NCBI RefSeq assembly: GCF_019924045.1
Contig: NZ_JAHXBN010000001.1
Location: forward strand, 434,001 to 498,000
Direction of reading: 5' to 3'
Length of the DNA: 64,000 bases
Source of the DNA: Dyadobacter fermentans
GTDB taxonomy: Bacteria > Bacteroidota > Bacteroidia > Cytophagales > Spirosomataceae
Both the position numbers and the translations under genes were made by a program. Of this stretch, positions 16,350 through 25,349 are shown piece after piece. The notes under the pieces are model-generated. The model was not told the DNA's origin. It saw only the letters and a program-made list of their open reading frames with translations, and made no database searches. The stretch's first letter is position 1. Every line of letters begins with the position of its first letter.

Positions 16350-16790
16350 ATGGACAAAAAACGTATACGGCTGGATGATCTGAACAGGGAGACGCCCTTT
16401 TCCGTGCCGGAAGGTTATTTTGACAAGTTGCCGCAAATGATCCAGGCCCGGATCCCCGCGGAACCCGTGCGTAAACCCATCGTAAGCTGGTCGTGGCAAC
16501 GTTCTGTCGGATTGGCGGCAGCGTCGGCACTGATTCTCGTGCTCGTGTGGGTAACGGTACCGGAACGCCAGGGATCGCTGGGGCAGGAGCCTCTGAGCGA
16601 CATCAGTAACGCCTCTATCATCAGCTACCTGGAAGACCAGGACATCAGTTATTACGATCTAAGCGAACACAAGGTGGTTCAGAAAGCGTTCGAATCCGAT
16701 TCGACCGTGCTGAATTATCTGGACGGCCTGGAAGACGATATTCTTCGCCAGCAATTGGAGGAAGTTATGGTTGCCCCGGAGAAGATTTGA
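16350..16790 (+). CDS. single-TM protein downstream of ECF sigma, probable anti-sigma factor
   Basis: A 146-residue protein. The N-terminus TPFSVPEGYFDKLPQMIQAR has the FxxPxGYFxxLP pattern often seen in Bacteroidota proteins encoded after RpoE-type sigma genes. One membrane helix lies at about residues 52-69, followed by an acidic outer tail. It lies 54 bp after the sigma gene. An anti-sigma role is inferred from position and topology; no zinc-binding anti-sigma motif is present. Confidence 0.6.
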   Translation: MDKKRIRLDDLNRETPFSVPEGYFDKLPQMIQARIPAEPVRKPIVSWSWQRSVGLAAASALILVLVWVTVPERQGSLGQEPLSDISNASIISYLEDQDISYYDLSEHKVVQKAFESDSTVLNYLDGLEDDILRQQLEEVMVAPEKI

Positions 16791-16808
16791 CCCTAACGAA
16801 CAATCGAA

Positions 16809-17273
16809 ATGAACTTACAAATTGAATTCAAACGGTATCGGAACACTTTTGCCCTTTTGCTCCTATTCATCGGAGTTGCATCCACGGCAGCTCAGGCACA
16901 GCGCCGTTCCGAGGAAGAAATAAAAAAGATCCAGGACGCCAAGGTGGCGATCATCACCAACCGCCTCAATCTCACGCCGGAGCAATCCACTGGTTTCTGG
17001 CCGATGTATAATGAATATTCTCAGAAAAGAAGGGAAATACACCGGGCGCAGCGCAAGATCATCAATGATAAAAAGGCGGAGGGCCAGAACGACGAGGCGG
17101 TGCTGGACAATCTGAAAGAAGTTCAGGAGCTTCGCCAGAAAGAGCTCGATCTGGAAAAGGAATATCAGAACAAGTTTTTAAAGGTTATTACAGCGAACCA
17201 GGTGATCGAATTGTATAAAGCCGAACGTACATTCAACGACATGCTGATCCAGCGGTTAAAGCAAAAGAACTAA
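16809..17273 (+). CDS. periplasmic CpxP/Spy-like helical protein
   Basis: A 154-residue protein with a signal peptide ending near TAAQAQ. The mature part is helical and charged, with NRLNLTPEQSTGFWPMYNEY resembling the LTxxQ pattern of CpxP/Spy proteins. Those proteins bind unfolded proteins in the periplasm or sense envelope stress. It lies 18 bp after the putative anti-sigma gene and ends before a strong terminator, so it is the last gene of the module. Confidence 0.7.
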   Translation: MNLQIEFKRYRNTFALLLLFIGVASTAAQAQRRSEEEIKKIQDAKVAIITNRLNLTPEQSTGFWPMYNEYSQKRREIHRAQRKIINDKKAEGQNDEAVLDNLKEVQELRQKELDLEKEYQNKFLKVITANQVIELYKAERTFNDMLIQRLKQKN

Positions 17274-17304
17274 GTTAGCCTGCTTGTCGACTTATTACAA
17301 ACAG

Positions 17305-17333
17305 AAAGGCCCGCTTCCTACGGAGGCGGGCCT
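17305..17333. terminator. bidirectional terminator
   Basis: AAGGCCCGC (17305-17313) pairs with GCGGGCCTT (17325-17333), and the inner bases pair further. It is followed by TCTTTAT and lies between convergent genes. Confidence 0.85.
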
Positions 17334-17353
17334 TCTTTATGAAACAGGTTATG

Positions 17354-18931
17354 CTAATGAGCTCCCACAGCTTCCACTTCGCCCACACCCCGCGTTTCGA
17401 CGGAGATATTGCGGAGCGGCGCCTGGTGTTTTTTGAAATCCTGGATGATTTCGAGCACGTCGTAATCGATATTCATCGACTTGGAACCGTCGATCACGAC
17501 AGTAGCGCCGTCGGGCAGGTTGTCCAGCGTGGCGCTGATGCTTCCCTTGTTCAGGAATGTAACTTCCTCAGAAAGCAAAAGCGTGATCACATCGCCGTCG
17601 CGGTGCTCTTCTTTGATATAGTGGTAAGAATGTTTGTGGTTCTTTTTCAGGATGAAATAGATCGCCACTACCATTCCGATACCGATACCTTTGAGCAAAT
17701 CGGTGCTCAGGATCGCGATGATTGTCACTACAAACGGAATGAACTGTTCGAGACCGAGCTTGTACATTCCTTTGAACAATTCGAATTTGGCCAATTTATA
17801 CCCTACCATCAGTAATATCGCCGCGAGCGATGCGAGCGGGATGTAGTTGAGGTATCTGGCAATAAACACCGCCGAAATAAGCAGAATGGTACCATGAATG
17901 ATCGTACTCAGCCTGGTTCTTCCCCCCGAATCGATATTTGCCGAGCTGCGGACGATTACCTGCGTTACCGGCAAGCCGCCGAGCAAGCCAGAAACCATGT
18001 TGCCGGTCCCCTGCGCGATCAACTCGCGGTTGGTAGGCGTGGTACGCTTGAATGGGTCAAGACGGTCGGTCGCTTCCACGGAAAGCAGCGTTTCAAGGCT
18101 CGCAACGATAGCCAACGTCAATGCCACGGTGTAAACCTCGGGCTTACTGAATGCGGAGAAATCAGGTGTTTTAAAGAAACTAAAAAACTCCTGCGCGCTC
18201 GAAGCAACCGGAAGCTGCACCATATGTTCACCGCTCAAAGCCCATTGCGGAGCTGCGGCACCGAACACGAGATTGAGGATAACGCCCGTTATAACCACGA
18301 ATAAAGCGCCGGGAATATACCGGAAAAGCTGAATGCGCTTCATGAACGGCTTATCAAACAGGATCAGCATAGCGAGCGAAATTGCTGAAATGATGATGGC
18401 TCCCGTGCTGTTATATCTGAACGAGTACCAAACCTCCGTGAAGGTATTGCGGCCGTCCCTCTGTGCAAAGGCTTCATCACCCATAAAATCGGCATCGTAG
18501 CCGAATGCGTGTGGTATCTCCTTTAAAATAAGTGTAATACCAATAGCCGCAAGCATTCCCTTGATCACCGACGAAGGGAAATAGTAACCGATAATACCAG
18601 CTTTGAGAAAACCGGCAATTATTTGCAGAGCGCCTGCCAGCACAACGGCAAGCAGAAAAGCCTCGAAGCTGCCCAGGGTATCGAGCGCATTGAGTACAAT
18701 CACAACCAGACCCGCTGCAGGACCTGCCACACCCAGGGAGGAGCCGCTCAGCGAGCCTACTACGATTCCGCCTACGATACCGGCTATAACACCCGAAAAA
18801 AGAAGATCGGAGCGCCCGGTCGAGGCTAGCGCAATGCCGAGGCATAACGGCAGCGCTACCAGGGATACGACAAGCCCGGCAGGTAAATCGTATTTGATAT
18901 TGGCGAACAAACTTTTATTATTCAATGACAT
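17354..18931 (-). CDS. SulP-family anion transporter with short STAS domain
   Basis: A 525-residue inner-membrane protein. The start DLPAGLVVSLVALPLCLGIA and the segments VAGPAAGLVVIV and GTGNMVSGLLGGLPVTQVIV are SulP signatures. A shortened STAS domain follows from about residue 445 (VTFLNKGSISATLDNLPDGA). SulP proteins move sulfate, bicarbonate or other anions. The carbonic anhydrase gene 55 bp upstream on the same strand points to bicarbonate, but that is inference from context. Confidence 0.92.
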   Translation of the reverse strand: MSLNNKSLFANIKYDLPAGLVVSLVALPLCLGIALASTGRSDLLFSGVIAGIVGGIVVGSLSGSSLGVAGPAAGLVVIVLNALDTLGSFEAFLLAVVLAGALQIIAGFLKAGIIGYYFPSSVIKGMLAAIGITLILKEIPHAFGYDADFMGDEAFAQRDGRNTFTEVWYSFRYNSTGAIIISAISLAMLILFDKPFMKRIQLFRYIPGALFVVITGVILNLVFGAAAPQWALSGEHMVQLPVASSAQEFFSFFKTPDFSAFSKPEVYTVALTLAIVASLETLLSVEATDRLDPFKRTTPTNRELIAQGTGNMVSGLLGGLPVTQVIVRSSANIDSGGRTRLSTIIHGTILLISAVFIARYLNYIPLASLAAILLMVGYKLAKFELFKGMYKLGLEQFIPFVVTIIAILSTDLLKGIGIGMVVAIYFILKKNHKHSYHYIKEEHRDGDVITLLLSEEVTFLNKGSISATLDNLPDGATVVIDGSKSMNIDYDVLEIIQDFKKHQAPLRNISVETRGVGEVEAVGAH

Positions 18932-18986
18932 ACGATTGATTCAATAAGGATCAAAAATTGGACTACTCGGAATGCAGAACCGCTAG

Positions 18987-19634
18987 TCAGACAAGCTGCG
19001 GTATTTCGAGACGGTATACGTCGTCAGCAAAGTTGCTGGCGTCGATCGTTACGTCCATGTCTTTCAGGATACCATTCGCAATATCGTACACCATCCCGTG
19101 TACCTGCAATCTTTTGCCATTTGCCCATGCAGTTTGTACAATGGTCGTTTTGGCAAGGTCCCGCACTTGCTCCTGAACGTTGATTTCCACGAAGCGGTTA
19201 GCTCTCTCTTGCGGGTCTTCAATCGCATTCAGTTCCTGTGCGTGCAGGCGGTACACGTCTTTGATGTGCCGCAACCAGTTGTCGATCAGACCTACCTGCT
19301 TGTTGCCCATGGCAGTGATCACCCCTCCGCAGCCATAATGCCCACACACGAGGATATGTTCTACGCCGAGTACGTTTACCGAGTAGTCGAGCACGCTAAG
19401 CATGCTGATGTCCGTATGAATCACCATGTTAGCGATATTACGGTGCACGAAAATATCGCCTGGCTGAGTGCCGGTAAGCTGGTTGGCAGGCACGCGGCTG
19501 TCGGAGCAACCGATCCAGAGAAACTTTGGCGATTGCCCTTTTGCCAGATTGGAGAAGAATTCAGGATTTTCCTTCGTTGTCTCTTCTGCCCACTTTTTGT
19601 TGTTTTCAAATAACTGATTATAAGCCCTTATCAT
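18987..19634 (-). CDS. beta-class carbonic anhydrase
   Basis: A 215-residue cytoplasmic zinc enzyme interconverting CO2 and bicarbonate. The zinc and catalytic residues are visible: CSDSR (Cys43, Asp45, Arg47) and HYGC (His99, Cys102). The frame is open from 19703, but homologous sequence begins at MIRAYNQLFENNKKW, so the ATG at 19634 is chosen. It lies just upstream of the SulP transporter, probably in one operon, suggesting joint bicarbonate supply. Confidence 0.95.
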   Translation of the reverse strand: MIRAYNQLFENNKKWAEETTKENPEFFSNLAKGQSPKFLWIGCSDSRVPANQLTGTQPGDIFVHRNIANMVIHTDISMLSVLDYSVNVLGVEHILVCGHYGCGGVITAMGNKQVGLIDNWLRHIKDVYRLHAQELNAIEDPQERANRFVEINVQEQVRDLAKTTIVQTAWANGKRLQVHGMVYDIANGILKDMDVTIDASNFADDVYRLEIPQLV

Positions 19635-19748
19635 GATTTCTTGATTAGAATAATGGAATGAATAATAGAGGAACATGCACGCAGGGACACGGAAATACCG
19701 CATCGCGTTACGATGGCAACGACCCCAAAAGAGTTTGGATCAAAGAAA

Positions 19749-20081
19749 TCAGATTAGCTCCGGAGGCGGAGAGAGCAGGTTGCGGTAAATCTCGTTATCG
19801 AAATTCGCAGAATAGAAGAATGAGCTTTTGACCGGGATAAGCGTTACGGAGCGGTCAAAATGTACGCTATGTGAAATCAGGAGTTGGTCGTCGCTCAGCT
19901 TTTCGACCTCTGTTTTTTCCTCATTGTCGCAGGTTCCTGAATCACAAACCACAGATGCCTTTTCCTTGGCCAGCAGCAGACTGGCAACATCTGTGGCTTT
20001 ACAGATGAGGAAGGCCGTAAGCAGTATGAGACAAAGTGTTCTGAACACGGAAAAACAGTTTTTTAAGAACCAAGTTAACAT
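19749..20081 (-). CDS. small membrane-anchored protein, unknown
   Basis: A 110-residue protein with one N-terminal hydrophobic helix (residues about 11-32) followed by an acidic, probably exported tail. Two cysteines (CDSGTC) lie six residues apart in the tail. I recognise no family. It stands 114 bp upstream of the carbonic anhydrase gene on the same strand. Confidence 0.5.
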   Translation of the reverse strand: MLTWFLKNCFSVFRTLCLILLTAFLICKATDVASLLLAKEKASVVCDSGTCDNEEKTEVEKLSDDQLLISHSVHFDRSVTLIPVKSSFFYSANFDNEIYRNLLSPPPELI

Positions 20082-20163
20082 TCAACGCGTCTAAAACGTT
20101 CAGTGGGGCACTTTTTAGTGTGGCGTTAAAATGAATTTTCTGTTAAGCATTCGAGTCGGAGAA

Positions 20164-20191
20164 TAAAAAAAGGGTCGTATCAACAACCCTT
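20164..20191 (-). terminator. terminator of the small ORF at 20190
   Basis: On the minus strand AAGGGT (20191-20186) pairs with ACCCTT (20175-20170), with partial inner pairing, and runs directly into a T-run. The stem includes two bases of the stop codon of the 36-residue ORF. Confidence 0.7.
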
Positions 20192-20300
20192 ACTTATTCG
20201 CTTTCCATTGCTTTTCATTGTTCTCCAACCAACGCCCAACCAGGAACGCCGAGCTCAGCAGAACGACATAGAAAGCAATCATAACAATGGTCATCATCAT
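20190..20300 (-). CDS. 36-residue single-pass membrane protein
   Basis: This ORF starts with three ATG codons in a row at 20300 and encodes MMMTIVMIAFYVVLLSSAFL, then VGRWLENNEKQWKANK, ending in TAA. One membrane helix fills residues 4-21, and the short tail is charged and aromatic. A TATTTTTG -7 box lies at 20335-20342, about 35 bp upstream, and the terminator hairpin overlaps the stop codon. Having both a promoter-like box and a terminator makes this a credible gene rather than a chance ORF. Its form resembles small subunits of membrane complexes. I do not recognise a family. Confidence 0.6.
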   Translation of the reverse strand: MMMTIVMIAFYVVLLSSAFLVGRWLENNEKQWKANK

Positions 20301-20334
20301 AGTTGTACTCGATTATAATGCAAAGTAGGATGAG

Positions 20335-20369
20335 CAAAAATAGCTAAAAAATGCCAGAACGACGTTCTG
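20335..20369 (-). promoter_or_regulatory. -7 box with operator-like palindrome upstream of the small ORF
   Basis: On the minus strand TATTTTTG is at 20342-20335. Thirteen bases further upstream is the palindrome CAGAACG-A-CGTTCTG (20355-20369), covering the expected -33 region. A bound regulator there would control transcription of the small ORF. Confidence 0.4.
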
Positions 20370-20380
20370 TTAGTAAAAAA

Positions 20381-21505
20381 TTAAAGCACTCCTTTGGTCG
20401 ATGGCATGAAATCCAGCGCTTTAAGGTCGCGTTTTACAGCCATTTTAATTGCCTTTGCAAATGCTTTGAAAATCGATTCGATCTTGTGATGCTCGTTATC
20501 GCCTTCCACTTTGATGTTCAGGTTTGATAGCGAAGTATCTGAGAATGACTTGAAGAAGTGAAAAAACATCTCGGTCGGCATTTCCCCGATTTTCTCTCTT
20601 TTGAACTCGGCATCCCACACGATCCACGGGCGGCCCGAGAAATCGATCGCCACCTGTGCTAGGGCTTCATCCATGGGTAAAAGGAATCCATAGCGGCTGA
20701 TTCCGCGTTTGTCACCAATCGCCTGGCGGTAAGCTTCGCCTAACGCGAGGGCGGTATCTTCGATCGTATGGTGCTCATCAATGTGCAAGTCGCCTTCAAC
20801 GTGGATCGACAGGTCGGCACCTGAATGGCGGGCGAGCTGGTCGAGCATGTGATCGAAGAAGCCGAGGCCGGTATGAATGTCCGAGCGGCCGCTGCCGTCC
20901 AGGTTCAATTCTACCTTAATCTGGGTTTCCTTGGTATTTCGTTCGACAGAAGCTTTGCGGGAAGGCAACTTCAAATGCTCATAAATAGCATCCCAGTCGC
21001 TGGTAACCAATGCCGTGGTCTCGTTCATCTGGTCGGTAATGCCTTCTTCCGGCAGTTCCGAACGGAAAAGGATGGCTTTTGCGCCCAGGTTCACGGCCAA
21101 TTGTACGTCGGTCAGACGATCACCGATCACGTAGCTGTTGGCCAGATCATATTCATTCGAGAAATAAGCAGTGAGCATTCCTATGCCCGGTTTACGGGTA
21201 GGAAGGTTGTCTTCGGGAAAGCTGCGGTCTATATGCACGTCCGCAAAACGGATGTCCTCGCCTTCCAGCGTTTTGACCATCTTGTTTTGAGCGGGCCAGA
21301 AAGTGTCTTCGGGGAAAGAATCGGTACCGAGGCCGTCCTGGTTGGTCACCATCACCAGTTCATAATCGGTTTCATCCGCGATTTTGCGCAATGCGGAAAT
21401 GGCTTTGGGTAGGAATTCGAGCTTTTCCAGGGAATCTACCTGAAAATCGGTGGGGGGCTCAACGATGATCGTACCGTCGCGGTCGATAAATAGGACTTTT
21501 TTCAT
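20381..21505 (-). CDS. hisB: bifunctional histidinol-phosphatase / imidazoleglycerol-phosphate dehydratase
   Basis: A 374-residue fusion for two steps of histidine biosynthesis. Residues 1-165 form the HAD phosphatase (FIDRDGTI with Asp8 and Asp10; [14 protein letters not shown]). From about residue 185 comes the dehydratase, with metal motifs [14 protein letters not shown] and [16 protein letters not shown]. The bifunctional form is common in Bacteroidota and enteric bacteria. No other his genes are nearby, so it is separate from any his operon within this window. Confidence 0.96.
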   Translation of the reverse strand: MKKVLFIDRDGTIIVEPPTDFQVDSLEKLEFLPKAISALRKIADETDYELVMVTNQDGLGTDSFPEDTFWPAQNKMVKTLEGEDIRFADVHIDRSFPEDNLPTRKPGIGMLTAYFSNEYDLANSYVIGDRLTDVQLAVNLGAKAILFRSELPEEGITDQMNETTALVTSDWDAIYEHLKLPSRKASVERNTKETQIKVELNLDGSGRSDIHTGLGFFDHMLDQLARHSGADLSIHVEGDLHIDEHHTIEDTALALGEAYRQAIGDKRGISRYGFLLPMDEALAQVAIDFSGRPWIVWDAEFKREKIGEMPTEMFFHFFKSFSDTSLSNLNIKVEGDNEHHKIESIFKAFAKAIKMAVKRDLKALDFMPSTKGVL

Positions 21506-21683
21506 TAACAGATTTGGATTACAAGCACCTTGCCAGGAATTCCGCAGCGCTTATTTCCCGCAAAGTTCGCAAAGAATGCCTAATTGAAAAGCAGTTGGAC
21601 ACGAATAATGATGTCGATGGGAATTTTGTGCAATAGGAGAGCGGTTAGGAAATTGTAACTTTGCATTATAATCCGATATCAAA

Positions 21684-22277
21684 ATGTTTACAGGAATCGT
21701 AGAATCAATCGCGGAAGTGGTGAATGTCGAGACGGAAGGGACTAATAAAACCTTCACTTTCCGATCGGCTATTGCCAACGAGTTTAAAATAGATCAGAGC
21801 GTGAGCCATAACGGCGTTTGCCTCACGGTAGTGGCAACGGACGGCGACCAGTATAAGGTAACAGCCATCGAAGAAACCCTGCTGAAAACCAACCTGGGCG
21901 ACCTCACACCGGGCAGCAAGGTGAATCTGGAACGCTGCATGCCTGCCAACGGTCGTTTCGACGGGCATATCGTACAGGGGCACGTGGACCAGACCGCTAC
22001 CTGTACGCAGGTACAGGAGCGCGACGGCAGCTGGCTGTTCGATTTCGAGTATAATGCTTCAACCGGCAATATTACCGTCGAAAAGGGATCGATTTGCATT
22101 AACGGCGTGAGCCTCACGGTTTTCAACTCCGGGGAAAATACATTCAGGGTTGCGATTATCCCTTACACCTATAACTTTACGAATTTCCATTCGTTAAATG
22201 CGGGAGATACGGTGAACCTCGAATTTGATATTTTGGGTAAATACATCAAGAGAATTCTCGGTTCGTATGCGGTTTAG
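21684..22277 (+). CDS. ribE: riboflavin synthase, alpha chain
   Basis: A 197-residue protein of normal length, made of two similar lumazine-binding barrels. MFTGIVESIAEV and SVSHNGVCLTVV begin the first; DGHIVQGHVDQTA and GSICINGVSLTVF belong to the second. It converts two 6,7-dimethyl-8-ribityllumazine molecules to riboflavin. A perfect TAACTTTG -7 element at 21656-21663 lies 20 bp before the ATG. No FMN riboswitch is evident in the short leader. Confidence 0.95.
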   Translation: MFTGIVESIAEVVNVETEGTNKTFTFRSAIANEFKIDQSVSHNGVCLTVVATDGDQYKVTAIEETLLKTNLGDLTPGSKVNLERCMPANGRFDGHIVQGHVDQTATCTQVQERDGSWLFDFEYNASTGNITVEKGSICINGVSLTVFNSGENTFRVAIIPYTYNFTNFHSLNAGDTVNLEFDILGKYIKRILGSYAV

Positions 22278-22348
22278 CATATTGGCATCTTGGAATATTA
22301 CGTTTATTTTTACCCGTTTATAATACCAAAAGCCCATCCAATACATTC

Positions 22349-23143
22349 ATGGCCAAAATAAGTACACAGTCCAGAACTGATCTTTTCATACACATCGGAA
22401 TCATTGTCTCGCTGCTTTTGGTCCTTTTTCTGGGGTTTTTCTTCGTTTACCTCCCTTTTACAACCAATCACGGTGAAGCGATCACCGTGCCGGACCTGAA
22501 AAAGAAGAGTGTAGAGGATCTCGATGACTTTCTCGGCGATCGTGACCTACGTTACGAGGTCGACTGTACTTTTGTGACCAATGTGCCGGCGCTGACGATC
22601 ATCTCCCAATATCCATTGCCGGGTTCAAAAGTGAAAGAGGGACGGAAAATTTATGTTACAGTAGTTTCCCGCACCGCGCCGCTGATCAAAATGCCGAAGC
22701 TGACGGATATGACGCACCGTAGCGCGCAGATGTTGCTCAAAAGTGTAGGATTGGAAGAAGGAAATATTTCTTACGTTCCGGACATGGCGCAAAATGCGGT
22801 TTTGAGGCAGCTATATAATGGTAAGGAAATCCTGCCGGGCCAGCCGATCGCGAAGGGTACGAAAATCGATCTGGAATTGGGCGAAGGGCTGGGGACTGCA
22901 CAATTTGAGGCGCCATCAGTGATCGGAATGCCTTTGGATGAAGCTAAAATAGCGATCGTGGGAGCGGGGCTGAAAGTAGGTCAGGTAATGGAAGTGCCGG
23001 CTGAGGAAGGCCAGGCACCAGGTTCGATCGTGCGCCAGAACCCCGACGCGGGTAATAAGGTAAGAATAGGGGACGTAATCGACTTGTGGGTAACCCCGCA
23101 GGCGCCTGAATCGACGGATAATGGGAATCAACCGGAGCAGTAA
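22349..23143 (+). CDS. single-pass membrane protein with three PASTA domains
   Basis: A 264-residue protein. One membrane helix lies at residues about 14-35, followed by three PASTA units: ITVPDLKKKSVEDLDDFL, IKMPKLTDMTHRSAQMLL and FEAPSVIGMPLDEAKIAI. PASTA domains elsewhere bind peptidoglycan fragments on kinases or penicillin-binding proteins, but here no kinase or transpeptidase domain is attached. Its last 23 bp overlap the start of a T9SS cargo gene, so the two are coupled. Confidence 0.88.
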   Translation: MAKISTQSRTDLFIHIGIIVSLLLVLFLGFFFVYLPFTTNHGEAITVPDLKKKSVEDLDDFLGDRDLRYEVDCTFVTNVPALTIISQYPLPGSKVKEGRKIYVTVVSRTAPLIKMPKLTDMTHRSAQMLLKSVGLEEGNISYVPDMAQNAVLRQLYNGKEILPGQPIAKGTKIDLELGEGLGTAQFEAPSVIGMPLDEAKIAIVGAGLKVGQVMEVPAEEGQAPGSIVRQNPDAGNKVRIGDVIDLWVTPQAPESTDNGNQPEQ

Positions 23144-24983
23144 AAAATTCTTCACACACAGGATTTTTATTTGGGTTTGTGTGCTCGCCATGGTACAAAG
23201 CCGGGTTGCGCGCGCGCAGTTAAGCATCGTGCCGATCGATCAGACCAGGTACAGTCATGCAGATGATGAACCGGAAGCGCAGAACCTCCGTACCCAGGCT
23301 TCGCTGAGCCTGCCTTTTTTTGATGATTTTTCGACTACCAAAACCCTTGCACCCAGCAGCAAATACTGGATGCCGGGGAGCGGGGTTTATATCAATAATA
23401 CACTCACCAATTCGCACCCGTCGGTCAATGTAGCAACGTTCGACGGCTTGAATGCCAAAGGTATTCCCTATAATCTGGTGAATCCGTTGGTACAGGGATA
23501 TACCGATACGCTTACCTCTCAGCCTGTTAATCTCAACGGTAAAGTCGCCGCCGATTCCGTTTACCTCAGTTTTTACTGGGCGGCGAAAGGCCTGGGAGAA
23601 TTACCGGATTCCAGCGACTTTTTACAGTTGGAGTTTCTCAGGAAAACAGGGGAATGGGTCTCTGTATGGCAGCAGCTGGGATATGAGGTAGATACGCTGT
23701 TTCATCAGCAATTTGTCTCTATTAAGGATGCGAGCTATTTGCACGATGCATTCCAATTCCGTTTCAGGTCTTACGGCAGGAGTTCGGGGCCTTATGACAC
23801 CTGGCATCTGGATTATGTCTATCTGAATTCCAAACGATCGGTCAGGCAGCCGTACCTGTTTGACGTCGCTATGCGGAAGCCGGTCTCGAATATCCTGAAA
23901 AAGTATACCGCAATGCCCCTGCGTCAGTATCGCATCAACCCGGCCGGAGCGACTGCGGATTCTGTCAAAACCGATGTAGTCAACCATTTCAACAACTTCA
24001 ACGTTCTCACGAGTACCTACACGCTCACGGACGCGCAGCGGGGGACCGAGTTTGTGCGCAATGTGCAGCGCTCGATCGTTGTCGAATCATTGAAATCGCA
24101 GGTGTTACGTGCTAAAATAACGCCGGTCAGTCCTGCGGCTCAAATAGACAGCCTGCATTTGATCAGCAAATTCTTCATCGCCACAACTGATACGATCCCC
24201 GGAGCGAACCTCAAAACGAACGATACCATCACCGCAAAAGCCGCATTGACGGATTATTTCGCTTACGACGACGGCAGTGCCGAATATGGCGTGCAGGTGA
24301 ACCAGAAACTCGGGCGTGTTGCCGTGCAATATGTGCTTGCCAAGGCCGATACGATCGGCGGAATACGGATGTCGATGGTTTCATTCAACAAGGATATTTC
24401 AGGACAGGGCTTCACAATTCAGATTTATAGCAATAAAGGCGGCAAGCCGGACCAAGTGATCGCCCAGCGGTCGGTAGCGGTGCGTTACCCGGCAGCTCGT
24501 GACGGTTTTATCGATTATGCATTTGCTACCCCGGTTGCGGTCGCGGATACCTTTTACGTAGGTTGGTTGCAGATCAACGATCAGCCGGTGACGGTAGGTT
24601 TCGATCGAAATTCACTTTTAGGCAGGAATGCGGTGTATTACAATCTGGGAACTGAATGGGCGAAGGAAACATCGCTGAAAGGCTCGATCATGATCCGGCC
24701 GTACCTTGGCAAAAAGGCGCAGGGCATTATCACCGGTAATGAGCCAGCCGATCAGATCAACGCGATTTTTTATCCCAATCCGGCCAGGGGCGAAGTACGC
24801 TGGAGTAATAAATTGCTCAAAAAGATCGAAGTTTACAGCACCGGCGGTAACCTGGTGCATTCCCTGGTACCCACGCGCGACCAGCAATCAGCACCTGTAG
24901 GCCATCTGAGTCAGGGTATTTATATCTTTAAGGCTACCGATGGGAAACGTTCTTTTGTACAAAAAATGTTAATCTCTCAATAG
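23121..24983 (+). CDS. T9SS cargo protein with type A C-terminal sorting domain
   Basis: A 620-residue exported protein with a signal peptide ending near RVARAQ. The last 75 residues are a type A sorting domain: IFYPNPARGEVRWS, IEVYSTGGNLVHSL, LSQGIYIFKATDGKRSFVQK. This marks it for secretion through the T9SS encoded at 28-34 kb and probable surface attachment. The passenger is beta-rich with an ordinary acidic pattern (YFAYDDGSAEYG) seen in Bacteroidota surface proteins. No enzyme motif is visible. It overlaps the PASTA gene by 23 bp. Confidence 0.85.
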   Translation: MGINRSSKKFFTHRIFIWVCVLAMVQSRVARAQLSIVPIDQTRYSHADDEPEAQNLRTQASLSLPFFDDFSTTKTLAPSSKYWMPGSGVYINNTLTNSHPSVNVATFDGLNAKGIPYNLVNPLVQGYTDTLTSQPVNLNGKVAADSVYLSFYWAAKGLGELPDSSDFLQLEFLRKTGEWVSVWQQLGYEVDTLFHQQFVSIKDASYLHDAFQFRFRSYGRSSGPYDTWHLDYVYLNSKRSVRQPYLFDVAMRKPVSNILKKYTAMPLRQYRINPAGATADSVKTDVVNHFNNFNVLTSTYTLTDAQRGTEFVRNVQRSIVVESLKSQVLRAKITPVSPAAQIDSLHLISKFFIATTDTIPGANLKTNDTITAKAALTDYFAYDDGSAEYGVQVNQKLGRVAVQYVLAKADTIGGIRMSMVSFNKDISGQGFTIQIYSNKGGKPDQVIAQRSVAVRYPAARDGFIDYAFATPVAVADTFYVGWLQINDQPVTVGFDRNSLLGRNAVYYNLGTEWAKETSLKGSIMIRPYLGKKAQGIITGNEPADQINAIFYPNPARGEVRWSNKLLKKIEVYSTGGNLVHSLVPTRDQQSAPVGHLSQGIYIFKATDGKRSFVQKMLISQ

Positions 24984-25009
24984 ACCCAGTCGTCACAAAT
25001 TTTTGAAAT

Positions 25010-25309
25010 ATGGATATTACCGTTGAAGAATTAAAAGAGCGTCTTGAAAAGGGCGAAGATTTGCACTTTTACGACGTTCGCGAGGAACACGAATACGAAG
25101 AGGACAACCTCGGTGCGATATTGATCCCCCTTGGCGAGTTGCCGGATCACCTCGATGAGCTGGAACCGTTGAAGGATGAGGAAATCATCATTCACTGCCG
25201 TTCAGGCGCTCGTAGCGGCAAAGCTGCACGCTACCTGGAATCGCAGGGCTTCTCCAACGTACGCAACGTATTGGGAGGCATCCTCGCTTACCGCGAGCTG
25301 GAAGACTAA
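25010..25309 (+). CDS. single-domain rhodanese-like sulfurtransferase
   Basis: A 99-residue single rhodanese domain, probably cytoplasmic. DITVEELKERLEKGEDLHFY and DVREEHEYEEDNL form the start. The active-site loop is IIHCRSGARSGKAA, with the catalytic cysteine carrying the persulfide. Such proteins pass sulfur to acceptors or act in redox chemistry. It is convergent with miaA, with a shared hairpin between them. Confidence 0.93.
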   Translation: MDITVEELKERLEKGEDLHFYDVREEHEYEEDNLGAILIPLGELPDHLDELEPLKDEEIIIHCRSGARSGKAARYLESQGFSNVRNVLGGILAYRELED

Positions 25310-25317
25310 GACTTGTT

Positions 25318-25347
25318 CATTTGACGGGGCTTACGCTCCGTCAAATG
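25318..25347. terminator. bidirectional terminator between rhodanese gene and miaA
   Basis: CATTTGACGG (25318-25327) and CCGTCAAATG (25338-25347) form a perfect 10-bp stem with a 10-base loop. Confidence 0.85.
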
Positions 25348-25349
25348 CT

